Positions 1 through 8,987 of a DNA stretch of 64,000 bases are shown one piece after another. Source of the DNA: Sporolactobacillus sp. THM7-7 (GTDB lineage: Bacteria; Bacillota; Bacilli; Bacillales; Sporolactobacillaceae); contig NZ_SEMB01000002.1 in NCBI RefSeq assembly GCF_004153225.1, positions 87,567-151,566 of the forward strand. Direction: 5' to 3'. Positions within the stretch are counted from its first letter, which is position 1. The number at the start of each line of letters is the position of its first letter. The notes below the pieces were generated by a model. The model had not been told where the DNA came from and did not search any database. It was given only the letters and a program-made list of their open reading frames with translations. Both the position numbers and the translations under genes were made by a program.

Positions 1-66
1 CTCACTGTCCTGCTGGAATGGCCGTCCAGCGGCAATCTTTTGGATTAAGGCATTGAGCGGCTCCAT
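1..66 (-). CDS. dnaI: Primosomal protein DnaI, N-terminus only (cut by window edge)
   Basis: Only 22 codons are visible (MEPLNALIQKIAAGRPFQQD..). The ATG at 66 follows a strong GGGGGAGGACG ribosome binding site. Position directly downstream of dnaB on the same strand matches the dnaB-dnaI pair of Bacillus, and the MEP start and short helix fit DnaI. DnaI is the AAA+ helicase loader that delivers the replicative helicase to the primosome. The ATPase domain lies outside the window, so the call rests on context and a short N-terminus. Confidence 0.6.
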   Translation of the reverse strand, partial: MEPLNALIQKIAAGRPFQQDSE

Positions 67-107
67 CTTTCGTCCTCCCCCCTTTTTAAACCGACTCTCT
101 ATTGATT

Positions 108-1481
108 TTAAATGCTATTAATATAGTTTTCCAGCCATTTGGCGCGCTTTTTTGCTTCTTCATCGGGCATCGCCGGAGGCACATCGCGAGATTCCTGTCC
201 GGATTTTTTCATCCATTCCGGGACAACCTCGCGATGCCTGTTCGCCGCACGCTTTCGGACTTCGCCGCTTTTTCTAGCGGGGTTAGATTCATTCTTTCTG
301 CGTTTTCTGTTCTCTTTACGCGCAAGTAGCATCGCTTCGTGAACGGTTTGAACATTTTCCCTCGACCATTGCGCCGCCACTTTTTCAACAAATGACTGAT
401 TCAAATTATTGTGGTTGACAATAGAAATATAATGAATCAGGACATTGATCACGCCGGGATTCAGCTTCGTGTCGAACATCAGCTTCTCGACCAAACGGAG
501 ATCCGGCGCGGCCGGTTTGCTGCCGTGCCCGAGCTGTTCCAGCAGTTCATAGGGAGATATCGATTCAAACCAAGCAATCGTTTTCTCCTCATCGGTCCGA
601 GGCTGTTTCTTGTCCATCTCGCGAAGCGTCTCCGGCTGCTTCCGTTCGTACAGAGCGGGCGCCTCACCCGCCCCGTGTTCCAGACGATAATAATCGCGTA
701 CCTCTTTGCGAAGTGCCTCGATATCGACGCTACCTGTATGAAGGGCGGCCGACTCTACCGCCCGGCTCATATCGAACGGATCAACCTGGTAGACATAAGC
801 AAGCTTTTCAATCGCAGTCCTGACTTCCGGCGTCAATGCTTCTTCAGACAGAATCGCATCGGACAGATAGCTTTTTAACAATGTAAAATTAAACTTCTGG
901 CCGAGCCGAGGGCCCTGAGGCTCGGCACGCCCGACCCATTGGCCGCTTCTCTCATCGGCATCCGTTTTTTCTCCCACAGGGACAGACTCAAACACTTCGT
1001 CAAAAGAAACAGAAAGGTCCTCAAATCCTTTACCCACGGTCGGCTTTTCCAAAAAAAAGCGGCTTAGCTGATGATAATCCCTGGATCCGATCTGGTGATA
1101 AAGAAAAGTGTTCAGGAGTCCGTCACTGAAAAAACGTCGGGGTGTAAGCGGAGGCTGCAGCCGATAGATGAAGAAACGAGGCTCGGCGTCTTTCTTTCTC
1201 AGTGTTTTGAGAAGACCGACCGCTTCCAGTTTCTTTCTCGCCGTCAGAATTTGATCCAAAGGGAGATTCATCGAAGCCATTAAATGGTGATGCGACTCGC
1301 TCCGTATGCCGGGATCGGGACCAATTTCCTGCCAGAGCGTAAAATACAGGCTCGTCGCCTCAATGCCGACCAGAGGCTGATAGAGCCTTGTAATGACTTT
1401 CTGATCATAAAAATGGAGCAGCCCGTCGGCCTGAGGTAAGTAGCGGTCTCCGGGCAGCACTTCTTTCCATGATTGCAGCAT
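108..1481 (-). CDS. dnaB: Replication initiation and membrane attachment protein DnaB
   Basis: This 457-residue protein is close to the roughly 470 residues usual for the Firmicutes DnaB primosome protein, which is not the helicase. It works with DnaD and DnaI to load the replicative helicase at oriC and at stalled forks and is associated with the membrane. The N-terminal half is winged-helix-like. The C-terminal half (about residues 305-395, SPYELLEQLGHGSKP onward) is the DnaD/DnaB homology region, followed by a lysine/arginine-rich tail. The start is placed at 1481, with GGAG 9-10 nt upstream; an ATG seven bases further up is out of frame. It lies between nrdR and dnaI on the same strand, as in B. 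subtilis. Confidence 0.93.
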   Translation of the reverse strand: MLQSWKEVLPGDRYLPQADGLLHFYDQKVITRLYQPLVGIEATSLYFTLWQEIGPDPGIRSESHHHLMASMNLPLDQILTARKKLEAVGLLKTLRKKDAEPRFFIYRLQPPLTPRRFFSDGLLNTFLYHQIGSRDYHQLSRFFLEKPTVGKGFEDLSVSFDEVFESVPVGEKTDADERSGQWVGRAEPQGPRLGQKFNFTLLKSYLSDAILSEEALTPEVRTAIEKLAYVYQVDPFDMSRAVESAALHTGSVDIEALRKEVRDYYRLEHGAGEAPALYERKQPETLREMDKKQPRTDEEKTIAWFESISPYELLEQLGHGSKPAAPDLRLVEKLMFDTKLNPGVINVLIHYISIVNHNNLNQSFVEKVAAQWSRENVQTVHEAMLLARKENRKRRKNESNPARKSGEVRKRAANRHREVVPEWMKKSGQESRDVPPAMPDEEAKKRAKWLENYINSI

Positions 1482-1552
1482 GGCACATGTCTCCTCTCAT
1501 TTATCAGGTGAAAGGATTTAGCCGGACGTTGTCCTCCTTTTCAAACACGGGA

Positions 1553-2041
1553 TTATACAGTGTTCTTTCTGCTGTTTTTTTCTTTTTCAAGCTGATCTTT
1601 CAATTCCTGAATTTCTTTAGCAAACACATTAATGTCTTTAAACTGCCGGTAAACCGATGCGAAGCGGACATAAGCCACTTCATCTACTTTCGCCAGTTCA
1701 TTGATGACCAGTTCGCCGATCTCGTGGCTGTTTACTTCCGAACGGCCGTCATCACGGAGTTTCTTTTCCACCCGGTTGGCAATGTCCTCCAGACGCTCGA
1801 GCGGAACCGGACGCTTTTCGCATGCCTTAATTAAGCCCCGCATGATTTTGTCACGATTAAATGACTCGCGGTTATCCCCTTTTTTTATGACGATCAGCGG
1901 AATCTCTTCAACTTTCTCGAATGTCGTGAACCGATAATGACAAAATTCACATTCTCTTCTTCTGCGGATCGCTCGTCCGCTGTTCACGGGACGAGAATCA
2001 AGCACCTTGGTTCCCATCTTCTTGCAGCTTGGACAGCGCAT
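1553..2041 (-). CDS. nrdR: Transcriptional repressor NrdR
   Basis: This 162-residue protein begins [17 protein letters not shown]. It has an N-terminal zinc ribbon (CPSC near residue 3, CEFCHYRF near residue 31) followed by an ATP-cone domain (about residues 49-139). NrdR senses ATP/dATP and represses ribonucleotide reductase genes by binding NrdR boxes. The start at 2041 is chosen because the family begins at MRCP and GAGGTGG lies 6 nt upstream; the reading frame stays open 16 codons further without a better signal. The partner nrd genes are not in this window. In B. subtilis it is also upstream of dnaB. Confidence 0.95.
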   Translation of the reverse strand: MRCPSCKKMGTKVLDSRPVNSGRAIRRRRECEFCHYRFTTFEKVEEIPLIVIKKGDNRESFNRDKIMRGLIKACEKRPVPLERLEDIANRVEKKLRDDGRSEVNSHEIGELVINELAKVDEVAYVRFASVYRQFKDINVFAKEIQELKDQLEKEKNSRKNTV

Positions 2042-2128
2042 GTTATCCACCTCAATCACTCTGAATGTTATCTTTATTTTATCCCACATTCTGCAGGAAG
2101 AAAAGCGGATATACCGTCCAGCAACATG

Positions 2129-2725
2129 TTACAAAAGGTTCCAACGCTTCAGAAGCTCTTTCAGCTGGTTCTCCGTCTCACGCAGGCTGCCACTATTGTC
2201 GATCACCGCATCCGCAAGCTTCTTTTTCCTATCGAGCGGTATCTGGGTGCCGATACGGGCCATCGCTTCTTCTCGCGAGAGATGGTTCCGTGCCATCAGA
2301 CGGCGCAGCTGGATGTCTTTCGTCACATAGACGAGGAGCGTCCGGTCGACCCAGCAGGCCAAGGGGCCTTCAAAAAGGAGCGGGATGTCGAGAAAAACGA
2401 CCGGCGCGCCTGCTTGCCCCAACCGCTTGACTCGTTCCATCATTCGTTCCCGTATCAATGGGTGGAGCATGCCGTTAAGCCGTTCTCGCTTGTCTTTATC
2501 GTGAAAAATCTGTTTTCCCAGCGCCTTCCGGTTCAGTCCGCCGTCCGGAAGCAGCATGTCCCGGCCAAACTCATCCGCGATTTGCTTCAGCACCGGCTCA
2601 CCCGGAGCAACCACTTCACGCGCCACCCGGTCGGCATCAATCAGCGGATAACGGCGCGCCTTCAGCCAATCGGAAACCGTACTCTTCCCGCTGGCGATGC
2701 CGCCGGTCAGTCCGACTTTGATCAC
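2129..2725 (-). CDS. coaE: Dephospho-CoA kinase
   Basis: CoaE phosphorylates the 3'-hydroxyl of dephospho-CoA in the last step of coenzyme A synthesis. The 198-residue product starts at a GTG (MIKVGLTGGIASGKST), giving the P-loop GGIASGKST at residues 7-15 and a LID/CoA-binding region later (DIPLLFEG, ARNHLSREEA). The GTG overlaps the mutM stop by four bases (GTGA), so the two are translationally coupled. The frame stays open far upstream through mutM, but that extension is only a shadow. The usual length is about 200 residues. Confidence 0.95.
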   Translation of the reverse strand: MIKVGLTGGIASGKSTVSDWLKARRYPLIDADRVAREVVAPGEPVLKQIADEFGRDMLLPDGGLNRKALGKQIFHDKDKRERLNGMLHPLIRERMMERVKRLGQAGAPVVFLDIPLLFEGPLACWVDRTLLVYVTKDIQLRRLMARNHLSREEAMARIGTQIPLDRKKKLADAVIDNSGSLRETENQLKELLKRWNLL

Positions 2726-3561
2726 AGCGTAGTCCCACCCTTCTGGCACTCCGGACAAAAGTGCGTGCCGCGTCCGCCGACTTTTATTTTTCGGATCGGC
2801 GCACCGCAGCGGGTGCAGGGCAGCCCTTCCCGTCCGTAAACGTGAAGTTTCTGCTGAAACAGGCCCATGCGGCCCTGGCTGTTTTTGAAGGTTCGGACCG
2901 TGCTCCCGCCAAGCCGAACCGCTTCGCGCAGCGTATCCACAATGGCCCGGTACAGCCGGGCCGTCTCGACGCCTGACAAACCGTCCGCCCGTCTCAGCGG
3001 ATGAATGCACGCCCGGAAAAGTGCTTCATCCGTGTAAATATTTCCTAATCCGACAACGGCTTTCTGGTCAAGCAGCAGCGTTTTGACCACCCGTGTGGTT
3101 CCGGCGCAGGCTCGGGATAAGCTGTCCGTGGAAAAAGCCGGCGATAATGGCTCGGGACCCAACTTTTTCAGAGGAAGAAGCGCCCATTCCTCGCCCTTTT
3201 CAAACAGATGCATCGTTCCGAACTTGCGGACATCCCGGTAAAAGAGCGCGGTATGGTCCGTAAAATAAAAAATCACATGCGTATGTTTGTCGGCCGGATA
3301 ATTTTCTGCAGCAAGCCGGTATCTGCCCTCCATGCGCAGATGGGATACCATCACTTTACTGTCAAAGCAGAACAGCAAAAACTTGCCTCTGCGTCTGACT
3401 CGGTGGATCGTCTCTCCGGCCAGTGCTTTGGAAAACCGTCGCCAGTCTTCCGGTCGCTTGATAATGTTCGGCCAGCGTATCTCTACATGCTTCACCGTTT
3501 TCCCGATGATGAGTTGATTCAATGTTCTTTTGACTGTTTCCACTTCAGGCAATTCAGGCAA
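2722..3561 (-). CDS. mutM: Formamidopyrimidine-DNA glycosylase (Fpg/MutM)
   Basis: This enzyme is a bifunctional glycosylase/AP lyase that removes 8-oxoguanine and ring-opened purines. The 279-residue product begins at TTG (read as Met) followed by PELPEVETV. The catalytic Pro1 and Glu2 of the mature protein are therefore present only with this start, which has AAGGAAG about 6 nt upstream. A conserved lysine (about residue 58, RRRGKF) and a C-terminal zinc finger (CTRCG..RGTHFCPECQ) are visible. It lies 37 bp downstream of polA and is coupled to coaE, as in the B. subtilis phoPR-polA-mutM-coaE order. Confidence 0.96.
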   Translation of the reverse strand: MPELPEVETVKRTLNQLIIGKTVKHVEIRWPNIIKRPEDWRRFSKALAGETIHRVRRRGKFLLFCFDSKVMVSHLRMEGRYRLAAENYPADKHTHVIFYFTDHTALFYRDVRKFGTMHLFEKGEEWALLPLKKLGPEPLSPAFSTDSLSRACAGTTRVVKTLLLDQKAVVGLGNIYTDEALFRACIHPLRRADGLSGVETARLYRAIVDTLREAVRLGGSTVRTFKNSQGRMGLFQQKLHVYGREGLPCTRCGAPIRKIKVGGRGTHFCPECQKGGTTL

Positions 3562-3598
3562 TGCAATCTTCCTTCTTTCAGCGAACGCAGCGCGGCAG

Positions 3599-6229
3599 TC
3601 ATTTGGCATCGTACCAGGTCGGGCCGCAGGAACATTCCACTTTAAGCGGAACATCGAGTGCCACGGCATGTTCCATGACGTCCGGCACGATGACTTTCAT
3701 CGTGTCCAGTTCTTCTTCGGGAACTTCGAAAATCAGTTCATCGTGTACCTGGAGCAGCATACGCGACTTCAGATGCCGCTCACGCAATCGCCGGTCCATG
3801 ATAATCATCGCCTGCTTGATCACATCGGCCGCGCTGCCCTGGATGGGCGTGTTCATGGCCGTCCGCTCGGCAAAGCTGCGCCTGTTGAAATTCCGGCTCC
3901 GTATATCAGGGAGATAGCGCCGCCGGTTCAGCAATGTCGTCACATAGCCGTCTTTTCTCGCCTTCCGTACGATGTTATCCATATAGCGCCGAACGCCGGG
4001 ATAGCTCTCCAAATATTTATCGATAAATCGAGCGGCCTCTTTACGCGTAATGCCGAGATTCTGCGAGAGGCCGTAGTCGCTGATTCCGTAGATAATGCCG
4101 AAATTGACGGCCTTGGCGTGCCGGCGCATGAGCGGCGTCACTTCATCCTCATCCACCCCGAACACATCCATAGCTGTCTTTGTATGGATATCCAGACCGT
4201 CGATAAAGGCCTGCTTCAAGTTCGCATCGTCCGCAATGTGGGCGAGAACGCGAAGCTCAATCTGTGAATAGTCGGCCGAGAACATCTGCCAGCCGGGCTC
4301 CGATGGTAGGAAGGCTTTGCGGATTTTCCGACCCTCTTCCAGCCGGATCGGGATATTCTGCAAGTTCGGATCGGTCGAACTGAGCCGTCCGGTCTGGGTC
4401 AGCGCTTGATTAAAGCACGTATGAATCTTCCCGGTCTTCGGATGAATCACTTTCAGGAGCCCTTCGATATACGTCGATTTCAACTTGCCGAGCTGGCGGA
4501 AGTCCAGAATTTTTCCAATAATTTCATGGCGGCCCCGCAGCTTCTCGAGCACGTCCGCGGCCGTAGAGTAACCGGTCTTCGTTTTCTTCACCGGCGGAAG
4601 CTGCAGTTTCTCGAAAAGCACTTCCCCAAGCTGCTTCGGTGAATTGATATTAAACGTGACGCCGGCTATTTGATAAATATCCCGCTCGATGACTTTAAGC
4701 GTTCGATCCAGCTCTTTCCCCATATCTTTCAACGTTTTCCTGCTTGTGCGGACGCCGGTAAATTCCATCTTTGCCAGTACGCGCGAAAGCGGCTGCTCCA
4801 GATCCGTCAGCAGCTTCTCCTGCCTGTTGGCTTTCAGTTCCCCATCAAGCTTTGGTTTCAGAGCCAAAAGAGCCTCCGCTTTATGGCCAAGATGTTCGGC
4901 CAGCTTCGCTTTATCCGGGATCGATCGTTTGGCCCCTTTTCCGTAAAAAGATTCATCCGACTTGGCGATGCCAATCTTGCGCTTGCCGGCAATGACCGAA
5001 AGATCCTGACCGGCTTCCGCCGGGTCAATGAGATAGGCGGCCAGCCCGACATCAAAAGCGATGCCTTCAAGCTTCAGCCCGCGCCATTCCAGCGCGACCT
5101 GTGCCTGCTTGCCGTTCATAAGGATTTTTTCCTGATGCGTGTCGGCCAGCCAGCTTCTGAAGACCGGATCATTCAATCCCTTCTCCGTCTCGATAAAAAA
5201 ATGGCCCTGATCATTAGCAACGGCAAAGCCAATAATTTCTCCATAATGATAGTTTTCGTCGAGCATCTCGACGATCAGACCGCTCGGTGAAACGAGCTGG
5301 TCCTCGGTGAAGCCGTCGACCGTCCGGACATCAATCGGTACCGTTCCGAGCTCCTCTGCCTGCTCTTTGGGTCTATCCAGCTTCTCAAGAAGAGACTGAA
5401 AGCCGAGTTCCTGAAACAATTCAATGAGCCTGGATGTCACTTTTGTTTGATAGGCGCATGCATCAAGGGAGACCGTCACAGGCGACTCGCGATCGATCGT
5501 CGCAATCTGTTTGCTCATGATCGCCTGATTGCGGTTATTCTGAAGCCTCTCTTTCAGCTTCTTTCCTGAAACGTTTTCGATACCCTCATAGACCCCTTCG
5601 ACACTGCCGAATTGTTTCAGCAGTTTCACGGCCGTTTTTTCCCCGACACCCGGAACGCCGGGTATATTGTCCGATGCGTCCCCCATCAGTCCCTTCAGGT
5701 CAATCACACCCGACGGATCGATGCCGTATCGTTCCCGAACTTTCTCCTCATCGTAATCGATCGTCTCTGTGATTCCTTTTTTTATAAGCGAGACGCGGAC
5801 CCCCTCGCCGACAAGCTGGAGATAGTCTTTATCCCCCGTGACAATGCGAACCGAGAAACCGGCTTCATGAGCCTTTTTCGACAGCGTGCCGACAATATCG
5901 TCTGCTTCATAGTTGTCCAGCTCGTAACGCTTGATGCCCATCGCATCGAGAAGCTCATGGACAAAAGGGATCTGCTGTGAGAGCTCGGGCGGCGTCTTCT
6001 GGCGTCCGCCCTTGTATTCTTTGAACGTGTGGTGACGAAAAGTCGTCTTTCCGGCATCGAAAGCGACGAGAAGATGGGTCGGTTTTTCCTCCTCGATGAC
6101 TTTCATCAGCATCGTTGTAAACCCGTAAACGGCATTCGTGTACATGCCGCGGTTGTTATTCAGTAAAGGAAGCGCAAAGAACGCTCGGTAAACGACATTA
6201 TTTCCATCGATTAGAACCAGTTTTTTCAT
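3599..6229 (-). CDS. polA: DNA polymerase I
   Basis: This is an 876-residue family A polymerase for Okazaki fragment processing and repair. Residues 1-290 form the 5'-3' exonuclease (LIDGNNVVYRAFF, YEADDIVGT, GDKDYLQLV). Residues about 300-465 form a proofreading-type fold whose DxE catalytic motif is missing (IVEMLDENYHY in its place), so 3'-5' exonuclease activity is probably absent, as in other Bacillus PolA proteins. The polymerase domain carries SADYSQIELRVLAH, the O-helix RRHAKAVNFGIIYG and QVHDELIFEV. ATG at 6229 follows GCGGAGGAT. It is the first gene of the mutM-coaE-nrdR-dnaB run. Confidence 0.98.
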   Translation of the reverse strand: MKKLVLIDGNNVVYRAFFALPLLNNNRGMYTNAVYGFTTMLMKVIEEEKPTHLLVAFDAGKTTFRHHTFKEYKGGRQKTPPELSQQIPFVHELLDAMGIKRYELDNYEADDIVGTLSKKAHEAGFSVRIVTGDKDYLQLVGEGVRVSLIKKGITETIDYDEEKVRERYGIDPSGVIDLKGLMGDASDNIPGVPGVGEKTAVKLLKQFGSVEGVYEGIENVSGKKLKERLQNNRNQAIMSKQIATIDRESPVTVSLDACAYQTKVTSRLIELFQELGFQSLLEKLDRPKEQAEELGTVPIDVRTVDGFTEDQLVSPSGLIVEMLDENYHYGEIIGFAVANDQGHFFIETEKGLNDPVFRSWLADTHQEKILMNGKQAQVALEWRGLKLEGIAFDVGLAAYLIDPAEAGQDLSVIAGKRKIGIAKSDESFYGKGAKRSIPDKAKLAEHLGHKAEALLALKPKLDGELKANRQEKLLTDLEQPLSRVLAKMEFTGVRTSRKTLKDMGKELDRTLKVIERDIYQIAGVTFNINSPKQLGEVLFEKLQLPPVKKTKTGYSTAADVLEKLRGRHEIIGKILDFRQLGKLKSTYIEGLLKVIHPKTGKIHTCFNQALTQTGRLSSTDPNLQNIPIRLEEGRKIRKAFLPSEPGWQMFSADYSQIELRVLAHIADDANLKQAFIDGLDIHTKTAMDVFGVDEDEVTPLMRRHAKAVNFGIIYGISDYGLSQNLGITRKEAARFIDKYLESYPGVRRYMDNIVRKARKDGYVTTLLNRRRYLPDIRSRNFNRRSFAERTAMNTPIQGSAADVIKQAMIIMDRRLRERHLKSRMLLQVHDELIFEVPEEELDTMKVIVPDVMEHAVALDVPLKVECSCGPTWYDAK

Positions 6230-6257
6230 CCAAAATCCTCCGCTGCTTAATAGAGCT

Positions 6258-6383
6258 GCTCGAAAAAGGCGCTAAGAGAGAAATAACAGGATCAAGGCAG
6301 ATTTTCCCGATCTTTTCGCGGAACCAATGCTCCGGACCCTGCCGGCGGGAACATGAATCGTCTTTTTCCAGACTTCTCGAACG
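6258..6383. repeat. Divergent copy of the TTCGAAAA-ended intergenic element
   Basis: The phoR-polA intergenic gap is bounded by TGCTCGAAAAAGG at 6258 and CTTCTCGAACG at 6373, the inverted end pair of the element family described at 14273, 33003, 44770 and 56360. The left flank TAGAGC also matches the extended terminus. The interior resembles the other copies poorly and lacks the CATGTAC core, so this is a decayed or distant member. Confidence 0.4.
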
Positions 6384-6426
6384 TTTTCTCATAACCCTTA
6401 CTCTATTTTAAAGCAAGCCTCCCTAT

Positions 6427-8145
6427 TTATCCAACCGGCGGTTCCGTTTTTTTGAAAGAAATGGTGAAGGTCGTCCCTTTCCCAGGCTCACTCGCCACAT
6501 CGATCGATCCTTTATGCACCCCGACCAGATGTTTGACGATAGCCAGTCCGAGCCCCGTTCCGCCGAGATCGCGGCTTCTCGCTTTATCCACACGATAAAA
6601 ACGTTCAAAAATTCTCGGAATCTGTTCTTTGGCGATTCCGATGCCTGTGTCCGAGATAATAAACTGCGCGGCATGCCTCGTTTCTTTAATGAGTAGGGTC
6701 ACCTTTCCGTGTTCCGGCGTGTAGGCGATCGCATTCGTAATTAAATTAATCATAATCTGGCGGATGCGGTACGGATCCCCGAGCGCCCAGCCTTCATCGC
6801 CCGGCCGTTTCGTAATCGATATGTCTTTAGCCGCAGCTTTTTCGCTGAAAATGAGCAGCACGGCATCCAGAAGCTTGGACAAGGACACTTTCTGCCAGTC
6901 TATTGAAAAATACTCCTTTTCAATTTTCGACAGTTCAAGCAAGTCTTTAACCAGGCTCTGCAGTCTTCGGGATTCATGAAGAATGATATTCAGAAACTGC
7001 TCTTCCAGCGCTTTATCGTCCTTGGCTCCGTCCAGCAGCGTTTCCGTAAAGCCAATCAGCGAGGTGATCGGCGTTTTCAGTTCGTGAGAGACGTTTGCGA
7101 CGAAATCTTTGCGCATATTTTCCAGTTTCTTAATTTCCGAGATGTCATGAAAGACGACAACGATTCCCCTCATTTTTTGACGCTTGTTGATAATGGGGGC
7201 GCAGGAGACGTCGAAATGTTTTCTTTCAATGTGCACCGCCAGCTGAAGCTGCCGCGACAGACTCCGTCTCGTTCGGAAAGCTTCGTCGATCATCCGGTTG
7301 ACTGCCTCGTAAGGTATGACGTTTCGGTAATCCGCAAACTCCCAATGGTTGGCCGATGTTTGAAAAGTTTCTTTGTACGTCTTATTCACATAACTGATTC
7401 GTCCGCTTTGATCGATAAAAATCAGGCCGCTGCCGATGTTCTCGATTAAAGTCGTCATGCTGTCTCTCTGGTTCGCATAGGAGCGGTTGATTTCGTGGAA
7501 AGCTTCGGACAGGCGGTTCATCGCCAGATTCAGGCGGAGGACACTTTCATGCCTGGCGCTGTCTGAGGCGATCATTTCGTGCTTTCCCTCGAGCATTTTC
7601 TCCGCCATATCCGCTGCGAAGCGGACGGGCACAGTATAAGAGCGGACGATAAAGTCCCGGTAAAAAAGCAGCCCGAGACCGGCGAGGAAAGCGAAAAAGT
7701 AAAACAGGTTCAAACCGACGATGATCGTCCTCGGACCTTGTAAATAAATATAGCCGATCGCCTGCCCGCCGTTTCCCATCGACGTCAGATACAATGAGGT
7801 GCGTTCCGTATTTTGAAAAGATGGCAATGACGCCGAGGGAAAAGCCGCCGGAAGCTCTTTCCCGGAGGCATAGACTCGGTCGCGCTCGGTATCGTAGACA
7901 GCGATTTGAATCCCGGCTTTTTTAGTATAATCGTTCAGACCGTTCTTTACCCGGGTCACATTCAGCCTGCCATCCTGAACGACCATGGATTCCACCCATT
8001 CCGCGCGATCGATCATCCGCATCTGATCCGCCCGAGAGGAGGCCATCTGGATCACTTCGTGAAAGACGTAAATCATAAACAATAAGCTGGCGATAACAAA
8101 TCCCCAGCGAATCAATAGTTGCGTCTTATCCTTTCGGTTCTTCAA
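6427..8145 (-). CDS. phoR: Phosphate sensor histidine kinase PhoR
   Basis: PhoR is the membrane kinase of the PhoPR phosphate-starvation system. About 572 residues in this order: a first membrane segment (about 15-35, WGFVIASLLFMIYVF), an extracytoplasmic sensor loop, a second membrane segment (LNLFYFFAFLAGLGLLFY), a HAMP-like linker, a PAS domain (SGLIFIDQSGRISYVN), HisKA with phospho-acceptor FVANVSHELKTP, and HATPase_c (DTGIGIAKEQ, GGTGLGLAIVKH). The start is uncertain. TTG at 8145 follows GGGTTGGG and overlaps phoP by 20 bp; TTG at 8115 is the alternative. An ATG further up, inside phoP, lacks a ribosome binding site. Confidence 0.9.
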   Translation of the reverse strand: MKNRKDKTQLLIRWGFVIASLLFMIYVFHEVIQMASSRADQMRMIDRAEWVESMVVQDGRLNVTRVKNGLNDYTKKAGIQIAVYDTERDRVYASGKELPAAFPSASLPSFQNTERTSLYLTSMGNGGQAIGYIYLQGPRTIIVGLNLFYFFAFLAGLGLLFYRDFIVRSYTVPVRFAADMAEKMLEGKHEMIASDSARHESVLRLNLAMNRLSEAFHEINRSYANQRDSMTTLIENIGSGLIFIDQSGRISYVNKTYKETFQTSANHWEFADYRNVIPYEAVNRMIDEAFRTRRSLSRQLQLAVHIERKHFDVSCAPIINKRQKMRGIVVVFHDISEIKKLENMRKDFVANVSHELKTPITSLIGFTETLLDGAKDDKALEEQFLNIILHESRRLQSLVKDLLELSKIEKEYFSIDWQKVSLSKLLDAVLLIFSEKAAAKDISITKRPGDEGWALGDPYRIRQIMINLITNAIAYTPEHGKVTLLIKETRHAAQFIISDTGIGIAKEQIPRIFERFYRVDKARSRDLGGTGLGLAIVKHLVGVHKGSIDVASEPGKGTTFTISFKKTEPPVG

Positions 8146-8821
8146 GCTTATAACCCAACCCTCTGACTGTCTTGATATAGAGCGGCTTTCTTGAGACATC
8201 TTCAATCTTTTCCCTCAGATGGCTGACATGGACGTCGACAATTCTTGTATCGCCCGCGAACTCGTAGTTCCATACCGCATTCAGCAGCTGTTCGCGGGTC
8301 ATCACCCGTCCCCTGTGCTGCATCAGGTAGACGAGCAGTTCGAATTCTTTCGGTGTCAGTTGTATTTCCTGGCCTTTGTAAGTGGCCTCGAAGTTATTCG
8401 GATATACCTTGATGTCCCCAACTGTCAGCACTTCTTCCTGCTGCTGCTTTCCAATATCGGAGCGGCGAAGAATCGCCTTGACCCGGGCAACGACCTCACG
8501 GGGACTGAATGGTTTCGTCATGTAGTCATCGGCTCCAAGCTCGAGTCCAAGAATTTTATCGAGCTCGTCGTCTCTTGCCGTCAGCATTAAGATCGGGATA
8601 AAAATAAATTCCTGACGCAGCTTCTTGCACACATCCATACCGTCCATTCCGGGGAGCATCAGATCAAGAACGATTAAATCGGGATGCTGCTCCTTTACTT
8701 GGCGCAGCACCTCGTCCCCTTTTCCGGCGGTAATGATATCGTAGCCGGCCTTCTTAAGATTAAAAGAGAGCAAAGTGACAATAGAAGGCTCATCGTCAAC
8801 GACTAGTATTTTTTTCGCCAA
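8126..8821 (-). CDS. phoP: Phosphate response regulator PhoP
   Basis: This OmpR-family regulator is activated by PhoR under phosphate limitation. The 231-residue product starts at TTG (MAKKILVVDDEPS), preceded by GGGAGGGG. The receiver domain has the acidic pair DD (residues 9-10), the phospho-acceptor in DLIVLDLMLPGMDG (about 53) and the conserved lysine in YMTKPFSP (about 102). The C-terminal winged helix ends VDVHVSHLREKI..VRGLGYKLEEP. It overlaps phoR. Its likely targets include the pst operon just upstream, which has PhoP-box repeats. Confidence 0.95.
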   Translation of the reverse strand: MAKKILVVDDEPSIVTLLSFNLKKAGYDIITAGKGDEVLRQVKEQHPDLIVLDLMLPGMDGMDVCKKLRQEFIFIPILMLTARDDELDKILGLELGADDYMTKPFSPREVVARVKAILRRSDIGKQQQEEVLTVGDIKVYPNNFEATYKGQEIQLTPKEFELLVYLMQHRGRVMTREQLLNAVWNYEFAGDTRIVDVHVSHLREKIEDVSRKPLYIKTVRGLGYKLEEPKG

Positions 8822-8871
8822 TGAAGCCCCTCCCTTTTCTGTTTCTATAGCTATCATACCCTTCTATAACA

Positions 8872-8877
8872 ATTATA
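8872..8877 (-). promoter_or_regulatory. Possible -10 element of phoPR
   Basis: A perfect TATAAT on the minus strand lies 51 nt upstream of the phoP TTG. A TTAATGTTAA stretch lies just upstream where a PhoP box could sit, but no good -35 is visible. This would fit an activated or autoregulated promoter. It is a sequence reading only. Confidence 0.4.
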
Positions 8878-8892
8878 TCTTTTTTTAACATT

Positions 8893-8926
8893 AAAAAGAA
8901 AGCTGACCATTAATATCGGCCAGCTA
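8893..8926 (-). terminator. Terminator of the pst operon
   Basis: On the minus strand AGCTGGCC and GGTCAGCT form a stem with a short AT-rich loop, followed by TTTCTTTTT. It lies 60 bp downstream of pstB and before phoP, so it separates the pst and pho transcription units. Confidence 0.75.
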
Positions 8927-8987
8927 TTATTCCCCGACTTTTCAATACTCGGCAAAAACGCCTGAAAAGTTTTGCGCTTCTCCGGCA

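Noticed and set aside
2726-3010. N-terminal extension of CoaE fused to upstream sequence
   Set aside because: The open frame is a shadow of mutM; the GTG overlapping the mutM stop gives the normal CoaE N-terminus.
3599-6229. PolA lacking proofreading residues as a novelty
   Set aside because: Loss of the 3'-5' exonuclease DxE motif is the normal state in Bacillus-type PolA.
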